From NCBI GenBank assembly GCA_023228285.1, contig JALOBM010000110.1:1-5850 (forward strand): a stretch of 5,850 nt of DNA, given 5' to 3'. Below are positions 1 through 5,792 of this stretch, one piece after another. Both the position numbers and the translations under genes were made by a program. The DNA is from Candidatus Cloacimonadota bacterium. Lineage in GTDB: Bacteria; Cloacimonadota; Cloacimonadia; Cloacimonadales; Cloacimonadaceae. The notes beneath the pieces are model-generated. The model made no database searches and was not told where the DNA came from. It was given only the letters and a program-made list of their open reading frames with translations. Numbering within the stretch: the stretch's first letter is position 1; the number at the start of each line of letters is the position of its first letter.

Positions 1-146
1 GAAGTGGTGATTAAATTTGAAGAAACGGTGATTAAAACCAGTCAGAGAATGACCGCTATAGAAGCCCATTTTCCCGATTTGAAGTTTTCGGTGATGAAAA
101 TTGAAGTTTTCAGTGAGGGTTTATACAATTTTCGGTGAGACTTTAT
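1..146. repeat. Degenerate tandem repeat, ~21-22 bp period
   Basis: Seven consecutive units can be laid out with starts at 1, 19, 41, 61, 81, 103 and 125. The last three are the clearest: TTTTCGGTGA at 85-94, TTTTCAGTGA at 107-116 and TTTTCGGTGA at 129-138, spaced exactly 22 bp apart. The best core is GAAGTTTTCGGTGA (81-94), followed by an A/T-rich filler of about 8 bp. The first two units keep GGTGATTAAA (6-15 and 27-36), while units three and four are heavily decayed. The array touches the left edge and probably continues upstream. Spacing of about two helical turns would suit repeated protein contacts on one face of DNA, but this is inference. The period is mostly not a multiple of three, which argues against a coding origin. 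It ends about 40 bp before the metal-operon promoter. Confidence 0.6.
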
Positions 147-187
147 AGTCTCCATTATCCCAATTTGCTGAATGGTTGAGAAAAAGC

Positions 188-217
188 TTGACGAGAATCC
201 ATTCCTTCCTATATATG
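188..217 (+). promoter_or_regulatory. Sigma70-like promoter of the metal-efflux operon
   Basis: A -35 box TTGACG (188-193) matches the consensus at five of six bases. A -10 box follows as TATATA at 210-215 with a 16-bp spacer, or TATATG at 212-217 with an 18-bp spacer. Transcription would start at about 222-224, some 20 nt before the repressor start codon. The -10 box lies inside the inverted repeat at 208-237, so a bound repressor would block RNA polymerase. This is a by-eye prediction from hexamers. Confidence 0.6.
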
Positions 218-237
218 AACATATACTCATATATAGG
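208..237. promoter_or_regulatory. ArsR/SmtB-type operator (11-bp inverted repeat)
   Basis: CCTATATATGA (208-218) and TCATATATAGG (227-237) are perfect inverted repeats separated by the 8-bp centre ACATATAC. The core, TGA-N8-TCA in an AT-rich setting, has the arrangement of the 12-2-12 operators bound by SmtB, CzrA and CadC (TGAA-N6-TTCA). It departs from that pattern by one base, CTCA for TTCA in the right half. The site covers the -10 box and its right arm overlaps the Shine-Dalgarno sequence of the repressor gene by 3 nt. The position fits negative autoregulation, with release on metal binding. Binding itself is inferred. Confidence 0.75.
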
Positions 238-240
238 AGA
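235..240 (+). promoter_or_regulatory. Ribosome binding site fixing the repressor start
   Basis: AGGAGA sits 4-5 nt before the ATG at 245. This is a strong Shine-Dalgarno match and selects ATG 245 over the upstream in-frame TTG at 176. That TTG lies before the predicted promoter and so would not be on the operon transcript. Confidence 0.75.
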
Positions 241-244
241 TATT

Positions 245-598
245 ATGACTGATGAATGCTTATGCAAACTAATATCAGACAAGGATATAGCTGAGATTAA
301 AGCAGCTCTGCCCCATCCGGACACAATAGGAAAACTAGCCGAATTCTTCAAGGTTTTTGGTGATCCCTCCCGTCTTACACTGCTGCATTATCTTTCAAGA
401 GCAGAATTATGCGTAGCCGATCTAGCTGCTTTGGCAAATATGGGACAATCTGCAGTGTCTCATCAGCTGAAGATATTGCGTTTGAGTCGCTTGGTGAAGT
501 ACCGTCGTGAAGGCACTGTGTTGTACTATTCGCTGGACGACGATCACATCCAAAGTCTGTTTAAGGTAGCTCTGGACCACGTATTAGAGGAAGCATGA
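245..598 (+). CDS. ArsR/SmtB-family metal-sensing transcriptional repressor
   Basis: This encodes a 117-residue winged-helix repressor of the SmtB/CadC/CzrA group, expected to act as a dimer on the operator at 208-237 and to dissociate on binding metal. The start at ATG 245 is chosen because AGGAGA precedes it and the promoter/operator lies just upstream; a longer reading from TTG 176 would run through both. Visible motifs are FKVFGDPSRLTLL (about 35-47), ELCVADLA (54-61) leading into the recognition region QSAVSHQLKILR (68-79), and the wing with GTVLYYSL (90-97). At the C-terminus D99, H101, H112 and E115 match the spacing of the SmtB alpha5 zinc ligands D104, H106, H117 and E120. Cysteines also occur at C5, C7 and C56, where CadC-like proteins place an alpha3N site. 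The sensed metal is most likely Zn, Cd or Pb, supported by the neighbouring exporter; an arsenic role is unlikely because the CxCxxx arsenic motif is absent. The stop overlaps the ATPase start by 4 nt. Confidence 0.92.
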   Translation: MTDECLCKLISDKDIAEIKAALPHPDTIGKLAEFFKVFGDPSRLTLLHYLSRAELCVADLAALANMGQSAVSHQLKILRLSRLVKYRREGTVLYYSLDDDHIQSLFKVALDHVLEEA

Positions 599-2679
599 TT
601 ATAAAAGAGTACAGTGTAAACAACCTTGACTGTGCCGGTTGCAGTGCCAAAATCGAAGGCGAAATATCGAACCTGGCTGAAGTAAAGCAGGCAAATCTGG
701 ATTTTATCAACAAACGTTTGGTGATACAATATCATAAAAAAAGCGACAAGGCTTTGGAAAAGCTGAATCGAATCGCATCAAGCATCGAGCCGGGAGTAAC
801 CATTACAGACCAAGAAGAACCTGTGAGAGCCGGTAAGTCGCATTATGCCAAAGTGATTTTCATGGGTATAGGACTATGGCTGATAGCCAGTATCTTCTCC
901 TTTTCAGCCATTGTCACCACCATCCTGATGCTATTGGCTTATCTGATGGTAGCCGGCAGAGTACTGCATAGCGCGCTCAAAGAAGTCTTTTCCCGAAAGC
1001 TTTTGGCAGAGCATTTCCTGATGAGCGTCGCCAGCCTGGGAGCAGTGTATCTGGGAGAATACACCGAAGCTATTGCCGTAATCGCCTTGTATGAATTAGG
1101 ACAATATCTGGAAGCCAAAGCCATTTCTCGCAGCAGAACTACAGTTTCCTCGATTATATCACTAAAGCCTGAAATGGCACATCTAGAGTGTGATAGCGGT
1201 ACAAAGGACATAAAGCTGGGAGAAATAAGCAAGGGAAGCATCCTGCTGGTGTATCCCGGTGAGCGCATCCCCCTGGACGGAGAGGTACTAAAGGGCGAAA
1301 GCAGTTTGGATGCTTCCAGTATCAGCGGAGAATCTGCTCCTGTAGCTGTTCAACCTGGAGATCATGTATATGCCGGCTGTATGAATCAAGGGGGATTACT
1401 GGAGATTCGGGTAAGCCATGAAGAATCTGAAAGTATGGTATCCCGCATCCTCTCACTCATCGATAATGCTTCTACCCGAAAATCCCGCCAGGAACGCTTT
1501 ATAACTAGATTTTCCCGAGTATATACTCCGATTGTTGTAGCGTTGGCATTTGTTGTGTTTATACTGCCCACCATTTTAGGTTATCCTGCAGCAATATGGT
1601 TCAAACGCTCATTGGTGTTTCTGATCGTAAGCTGCCCCTGTGCCCTGGTGATATCCATTCCTCTCACCTACTACATTGGAATTGGGATCGCTGCCCGAAA
1701 GGGTATCATCTTCAAGGGAAGTATATTTCTGGATGGTTTGAGACGGATTCAAAGCCTTGTATTCGATAAAACAGGTACTCTCACCAGCGGCAATCTTAAA
1801 CTTCAAACCTTGCATCCCGCAGCAGATGTTACGGAAATAGAATTACAACGAGCATTGTATATCTGCGAGCAAAACTCCATGCATCCCTTCGCTCTGGCAG
1901 TGAAGAAAGCGCTGGATGAGCCCTATGACAGCTCTTTGCTACACAGCTTTAAGGAACACGCAGGGAAAGGTGTGCGGTTAGTGTACGACTCACACAACTA
2001 TCTGGCGGGATCGCAAAGCTTTTTGGAAGCGGAAGGCTTCAAAGATTTTGAGGACACAAAGGAATATAGCAGCGTACACGTGGCTGTGGACAACACTTAT
2101 TTGGGAGCAGCAGGATTCAACGATGAGATCAAAGACAATATGCCAAAGAGCCTTGCATCCCTAAGAAAGCAGGGAGTAAAGTCCATGTACATGTTATCCG
2201 GAGACAAACAGGTAAGAGCAGCTCATGTGGCGAAAGAACTGGGTTTGGACGGCTTTAAATCCGAGTTGCTTCCATCAGATAAACTGCAAGCTTTAGAGAG
2301 CATTATACATGAGAGTAATCATAGAGTTGCCTACATCGGAGATGGAATGAATGACGCTCCAGTCCTTGCCAGAGCGGATATTGGCATAGCCATGGGCGCC
2401 ATTGGTGCTGAAGCTTCCATCGACAGCGCTGATATCGTGTTACTAAACGACAAACCCATACAATTGGTTCAGGCTTTCAAACTGTCCCGGGCTACAAACC
2501 GAAAGGTTTGGCAAAACATAGTATTAGCTCTAGCCATTAAAATACTGGTGATGGCATTGGGTATTGCAGGTATCAGTGGTTTGTGGGAAGCTATCATAGC
2601 GGATGTGGGAGTGACCCTGTTGGTGATCTTTAATAGCCTTGGACTAAGCAGAATCGACAGGATGCTTGACAAGAAATAA
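595..2679 (+). CDS. zntA: Zn/Cd/Pb-exporting P1B-2-type ATPase
   Basis: A 694-residue inner-membrane pump that uses ATP to move divalent soft metals out of the cytoplasm. Its length is close to ZntA and CadA (about 730). An N-terminal heavy-metal-associated domain (about 1-50) carries DCAGC at 12-16; Asp before CxxC is typical of Zn/Cd/Pb pumps. Eight membrane segments are seen near 85-102, 104-122, 136-153, 155-171, 311-330, 337-359, 639-660 and 663-683. Transport-site residues are CPC (347-349), Lys649 in TM7 and Asp670 in D-x-G of TM8, the P1B-2 signature, unlike the copper class. The actuator loop reads SGES (244-247) in place of the common TGES. The phosphorylated aspartate is D391 in DKTGT, the nucleotide-binding domain has HP at 430-431, and the hinge is GDGMND at 582-587. 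The start ATG overlaps the repressor stop, with GAGGAA just upstream, so translation is probably coupled and expression repressor-controlled. No frameshift or missing catalytic residue is visible. The symbol is by class; cadA would be equally fair. Confidence 0.93.
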   Translation: MIIKEYSVNNLDCAGCSAKIEGEISNLAEVKQANLDFINKRLVIQYHKKSDKALEKLNRIASSIEPGVTITDQEEPVRAGKSHYAKVIFMGIGLWLIASIFSFSAIVTTILMLLAYLMVAGRVLHSALKEVFSRKLLAEHFLMSVASLGAVYLGEYTEAIAVIALYELGQYLEAKAISRSRTTVSSIISLKPEMAHLECDSGTKDIKLGEISKGSILLVYPGERIPLDGEVLKGESSLDASSISGESAPVAVQPGDHVYAGCMNQGGLLEIRVSHEESESMVSRILSLIDNASTRKSRQERFITRFSRVYTPIVVALAFVVFILPTILGYPAAIWFKRSLVFLIVSCPCALVISIPLTYYIGIGIAARKGIIFKGSIFLDGLRRIQSLVFDKTGTLTSGNLKLQTLHPAADVTEIELQRALYICEQNSMHPFALAVKKALDEPYDSSLLHSFKEHAGKGVRLVYDSHNYLAGSQSFLEAEGFKDFEDTKEYSSVHVAVDNTYLGAAGFNDEIKDNMPKSLASLRKQGVKSMYMLSGDKQVRAAHVAKELGLDGFKSELLPSDKLQALESIIHESNHRVAYIGDGMNDAPVLARADIGIAMGAIGAEASIDSADIVLLNDKPIQLVQAFKLSRATNRKVWQNIVLALAIKILVMALGIAGISGLWEAIIADVGVTLLVIFNSLGLSRIDRMLDKK

Positions 2680-2724
2680 GCATCAAAGATTTTGGAAAGA
2701 TACATTGACTGATATGGAGAGATA

Positions 2725-4629
2725 ATGGCCGTAATCATAAGTCTTCCGGATGGAAGCAAACGAGAGTACCCGTCTGCAATTAGCGCCTTGCAAGTGGTTA
2801 ATGACATCAGTCCCCGCTTGGCGGATGCCGCATTAGCAGCAGAAATTAACCACAAATTGTGTGATATAGACACCATGATAGAAAGCGATGCCGAACTTTT
2901 GATCCATACTTTTAGAACCGAACAAGGTAAAGAGCTGTATTGGCACAGCACCGCTCACTTGATGGCTCAAGCTGTAAAGCAGCTCTGGCCCGAGGTTCAA
3001 GTAACCATAGGCCCGGCCATCGAACAAGGCTTTTACTACGATTTTGACCGCGAGGAGTCCTTTAGCGACGAAGAACTATTGAAGATTGAAGATCGCATGA
3101 AGGAACTGAGCGCACTAGATCTGCCATACCATCGCAAAGAGCTAAGCAAAGCAGAAGCCATGGAAATCTTCAAAGGTATGAATGAGCATTACAAAGTAGA
3201 GATCCTGGAAGACATTCCTGATGACCAGGTGATTAGCACTTACAGTCAGGGAGACTTCATTGATCTCTGCAGAGGACCACATATCCCCTCGACAGGTAAA
3301 ATCAAAGCAGTAAAGCTGTTGAAGAGTTCTGGAGCATATTGGCGCGGCGATGAAAAGAACAAAATGCTGAAGCGCATTTATGGTATCAGCTTTCCCAGTA
3401 ACAAAGAACTGAAAGAGTACTTGCATTTTTTGGAAGAAGCTGCCAAACGAGACCACCGAAAGCTGGGTAGGGATCTGGATCTATTCTCCATAAGCGAAGA
3501 AGTGGGTGCAGGCTTGGTGCTCTGGCATCCCAATGGAGCAATGATTCGCCATCTCATTGAAGCCTATTGGAAAGATGCTCATCTGAAGAACGGTTACAAA
3601 TTGGTATATTCTCCCCATGTAGGTCGTAGTAATCTATGGCAGACCAGCGGTCACTTGGGATTTTATAAAGAAAACATGTATTCAAACATGGATGTGGAAG
3701 GTCAGGATTATTACATAAAGCCGATGAACTGCCCCTTTCACCTGAGTATATACAATGCCAATCATCACAGCTATCGTGAATTACCTGTACGACTTGCAGA
3801 ATTGGGTACTGTGTATCGTTATGAAAGAAGCGGTGTATTACATGGCCTGATGCGCGTTCGCGGCTTTACTCAGGACGATGCTCACATTATCTGTACTCCA
3901 GATCAAGTAAGCGATGAAGTTGAAAAATTGATAGTATTCTCTCTGAATATGCTCAAGAGTTTTGGTTTTCAAGAGTTTATGATCTTTCTCTCCACCAAGC
4001 CGGAAGCCTCTGTGGGAGAGGTTTCGGATTGGGATATGGCAACCGAGAGTTTGAAGGCTTCTCTGAACAAGTTGGGTTTGGAATTTAGTGTTGATGAAGG
4101 TGGCGGTGCCTTCTACGGTCCCAAGATAGATATCAAGATCAAAGATGCTATCGGTAGAGCTTGGCAATGTACTACCATCCAGTTTGATTTCAACCTACCG
4201 GAACGCTTTGATATGCAATATATAGGCGCAGACAATCAAGCACATAGGCCATACATGATTCACCGGGCGGTATTGGGCTCGGTGGAGCGTTTCTTTGCCA
4301 CTCTTCTGGAGTATCACGGAGGCAATCTACCTTTGTGGTTGGCTCCGGTGCAGATAATGATCCTACCGATCACTGATGCCCAATTGGAGTATGCCAAGAG
4401 TATTCAGGACAAGATGCAGGCCGAAGGTTTTCGTTGCGAAATAGATATTCGAAGTGAGAAGATAGGATACAAAATCCGCGAAGCTGAGCTGAAGAAGATC
4501 CCCTATATGTGTATCATCGGGAAGAAAGAAGCCGAAGAGGGAACTCTCACTTTACGGCGGCACACTCAAGGCGATTTGGGAGCAATGGATTATTCCCACG
4601 CGCTTGATCAGATCAAGAAAGAATTATGA
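2725..4629 (+). CDS. thrS: Threonyl-tRNA synthetase
   Basis: A 634-residue class II synthetase that charges tRNA-Thr with threonine in the cytoplasm; the length is near E. coli ThrRS (642). Domains in order are an N-terminal TGS domain (about 1-62), the editing domain with H74-x3-H78 and the C182/H186 pair in DLCRGPH, the catalytic core, and a C-terminal anticodon-binding domain (about 540-634) with IRSEKIGYKIREAE at 575-588. Catalytic zinc ligands are C336 (MNCPFH), H387 (QDDAH) and H513 (IHRA), matching E. coli C334, H385 and H511. Motif 2 has RYE at 365-367, and motif 3 has GSVERF at 518-523. Editing and synthesis sites both look intact. ATG 2725 is preceded by GGAG at 2716-2719 with 5 nt spacing. 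The gap to the ATPase gene is only 45 nt, with no clear terminator or promoter. The stop overlaps the kdsD start as ATGA, so the two genes are almost certainly cotranscribed. The usual infC-rpmI-rplT neighbourhood is absent. Confidence 0.98.
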   Translation: MAVIISLPDGSKREYPSAISALQVVNDISPRLADAALAAEINHKLCDIDTMIESDAELLIHTFRTEQGKELYWHSTAHLMAQAVKQLWPEVQVTIGPAIEQGFYYDFDREESFSDEELLKIEDRMKELSALDLPYHRKELSKAEAMEIFKGMNEHYKVEILEDIPDDQVISTYSQGDFIDLCRGPHIPSTGKIKAVKLLKSSGAYWRGDEKNKMLKRIYGISFPSNKELKEYLHFLEEAAKRDHRKLGRDLDLFSISEEVGAGLVLWHPNGAMIRHLIEAYWKDAHLKNGYKLVYSPHVGRSNLWQTSGHLGFYKENMYSNMDVEGQDYYIKPMNCPFHLSIYNANHHSYRELPVRLAELGTVYRYERSGVLHGLMRVRGFTQDDAHIICTPDQVSDEVEKLIVFSLNMLKSFGFQEFMIFLSTKPEASVGEVSDWDMATESLKASLNKLGLEFSVDEGGGAFYGPKIDIKIKDAIGRAWQCTTIQFDFNLPERFDMQYIGADNQAHRPYMIHRAVLGSVERFFATLLEYHGGNLPLWLAPVQIMILPITDAQLEYAKSIQDKMQAEGFRCEIDIRSEKIGYKIREAELKKIPYMCIIGKKEAEEGTLTLRRHTQGDLGAMDYSHALDQIKKEL

Positions 4630-5594
4630 GCATCGTTGATAACATCAAAGAAGAACTCTTGAAAGAAGCTTCCGCCATCACTACGGTGGCGGAAGAGCTT
4701 GATCAGACACAACTGGAACACGCCTTTTCTTTGTTGCGAAACTGTAAGGGCAAAGTGGTGGTAACGGGAATCGGTAAAGCAGGCATCATTGCTCGCAAAA
4801 TATCCGCTACTTTGGCCAGCACAGGCACAAGCTCCATCTTTCTGCATGCTGCAGAAGGAATTCACGGAGATTTGGGCATGCTATCAACCATGGATGTGGT
4901 AATGGCCATATCAAACAGCGGGAACACATCGGAGATGCTGGCGATAATTCCGTTTATTAAGTTCATCGGAATTCCGCTAATCAGCCTCACCGGCAATCCG
5001 GATTCTCAATTGGCAAAAGCATCTGATGCCGTGCTCTGCACAAAAGTGGATTCCGATTTAGAACCACTGGGGATGGTTCCCACTTCCAGCACCACCGTGG
5101 CCTTAGCGCTGGGGGATGCTCTCGCTATTGCCCTACTGAAAGATAAGAATTTCTCTCTGAACGATTTTGCCCGCTTTCATCCCGGAGGAGCTATCGGCAA
5201 GCGTCTGCTGCTGAAAGTAAAAGATTTGATGCATTATGGAGATGCTTTACCCCGGGTACACGAAGATACTCTGATGAGCGAAACCATCCTGGAGATGACC
5301 GGTAAGAAGCTGGGATGCACAGTTGTCGAGAATGAACAGGGGTATATGACCGGTATCATTACGGATGGAGATCTACGTAGGCAATTGCAAATCAAAGGCG
5401 ATGAATTGTTACGCCATTGTGCTGTTGAATGCATGACCAAGAGTCCCAAACATAGCTTTGCCGAAGTGTTGGCAGTAAGTGCTTTGGCAATGATGGAACA
5501 ACACTCCATTACCATGCTGCCAATAGTGGACGATGAAGGCAAAGCTGTCGGTATCCTTCACATGCACGATCTTATCCGCGCCGGAGTAGTATAA
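4626..5594 (+). CDS. kdsD: D-arabinose 5-phosphate isomerase (KdsD/KpsF/GutQ family)
   Basis: A 322-residue cytoplasmic enzyme that interconverts D-ribulose 5-phosphate and D-arabinose 5-phosphate, the first step toward Kdo for the LPS inner core. The length is close to E. coli KdsD (328). A sugar-isomerase (SIS) domain spans about 36-170, followed by two CBS domains at about 200-257 and 267-320; the C-terminus LHMHDLIRAGVV is nearly that of E. coli. Aligned by eye without gaps to E. coli KdsD, K59, H88, E111 and H193 correspond to K51, H80, E103 and H185 here. E152 corresponds to D144, with a glutamate two residues later (E146). The CBS pair is usual in this family and may bind a nucleotide ligand. 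GutQ or capsule-linked KpsF are paralogue alternatives, but no gut or capsule genes are nearby. The ATG overlaps the thrS stop by 4 nt and lacks a strong Shine-Dalgarno (only AAGAAAG), so translation is probably coupled to thrS. Confidence 0.94.
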   Translation: MSIVDNIKEELLKEASAITTVAEELDQTQLEHAFSLLRNCKGKVVVTGIGKAGIIARKISATLASTGTSSIFLHAAEGIHGDLGMLSTMDVVMAISNSGNTSEMLAIIPFIKFIGIPLISLTGNPDSQLAKASDAVLCTKVDSDLEPLGMVPTSSTTVALALGDALAIALLKDKNFSLNDFARFHPGGAIGKRLLLKVKDLMHYGDALPRVHEDTLMSETILEMTGKKLGCTVVENEQGYMTGIITDGDLRRQLQIKGDELLRHCAVECMTKSPKHSFAEVLAVSALAMMEQHSITMLPIVDDEGKAVGILHMHDLIRAGVV

Positions 5595-5694
5595 GTCTCT
5601 CTATTTAACCCAAACAATGCTCTGGAGCAACATCCTGGATATCTATTTTAAACGAGCGAATAAACATTGACTTCAATTAGCAGGAGTGGAAACT

Positions 5695-5730
5695 ATGTGT
5701 TGTCTGAAGTCCACCCCCTTAACTTACTAA
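5695..5730 (+). CDS. Possible 11-codon leader ORF
   Basis: ATG at 5695 opens the short frame MCCLKSTPLTY ending in TAA at 5728-5730. AGGAG at 5682-5686 lies 8 nt upstream, a usable Shine-Dalgarno spacing. The frame sits across inverted repeats 5669-5675/5705-5711 and 5683-5690/5710-5717, so its translation could in principle alter RNA folding. No run of one regulatory codon is seen, only a Cys-Cys pair. An ORF this short with an SD-like sequence arises often by chance, and nothing else supports it. Confidence 0.12.
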   Translation: MCCLKSTPLTY

Positions 5731-5752
5731 TCTTTCCCAGTAGCCCATGTGA

Positions 5753-5779
5753 TTGAGAGGCAGTAAAATAGCTTAAAAT
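5753..5779 (+). promoter_or_regulatory. Possible promoter upstream of the 3' hairpin
   Basis: TTGAGA (5753-5758) and TAAAAT (5774-5779) each match the sigma70 consensus at five of six bases, though the 15-bp spacer is short. A start near 5786 would place the whole 5793-5850 hairpin in the transcript. A competing candidate is TTGACA (5785-5790), a perfect -35, with the weaker TATTGT (5807-5812) 16 bp away; that would start near 5819 and leave the left hairpin arm untranscribed. Hexamers alone cannot decide between them. Confidence 0.3.
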
Positions 5780-5792
5780 ACTTCTTGACAAA

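Larger units (their letters stand above)
5595..5792. other. Intergenic region after kdsD, no convincing gene
   Basis: No long open frame is seen on either strand here. The stretch holds an 11-codon ORF (5695-5730) with AGGAG upstream, two overlapping inverted-repeat pairs around it, and several promoter-like hexamers (TTGACT 5667-5672; TTGAGA 5753-5758 with TAAAAT 5774-5779; TTGACA 5785-5790). No classical hairpin-plus-T-run terminator for kdsD is present. The likely role is kdsD's 3' end plus the leader or promoter region of a gene starting beyond the window. Confidence 0.5.

Noticed and set aside
1..138. Open frame from base 1 to TGA at 136-138 (45 codons), as the tail of an upstream gene
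   Set aside because: The frame runs through the tandem repeat, whose 22-bp period shifts frame from unit to unit, and its translation resembles no family I know. A real gene tail cannot be fully excluded because the start lies outside the window.
1..146. CRISPR array
   Set aside because: The conserved core is about 14 bp, the interval about 8 bp, and the units are degenerate; CRISPR repeats and spacers are longer and the repeats nearly identical.
137..152. Hairpin GAGACT-TTAT-AGTCTC as a terminator of an upstream gene
   Set aside because: The stem is only 6 bp and no T run follows on either side, so it is too weak to call.
2666..2671. TTGACA at the end of the ATPase gene as the thrS promoter
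   Set aside because: It is a perfect -35 hexamer, but no acceptable -10 box occurs 15-19 bp downstream, and the bases are explained as Leu-Asp-Lys codons of the ATPase.
595..2679. Copper-exporting (CopA-type) identity for the ATPase
   Set aside because: TM7 and TM8 carry Lys and D-x-G, the Zn/Cd/Pb pattern, the metal-binding domain has Asp before CxxC, and the regulator is SmtB-like rather than CueR- or CsoR-like.
2469..2951. Minus-strand open frame of about 160 codons spanning the ATPase/thrS junction
   Set aside because: It is antisense to two well-identified genes, shows no family motif, and is best explained as a shadow frame.
5618..5629. TGCTC-TG-GAGCA inverted repeat as the kdsD terminator
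   Set aside because: A 2-nt loop is not feasible, the usable stem is 4 bp, and no T run follows directly.
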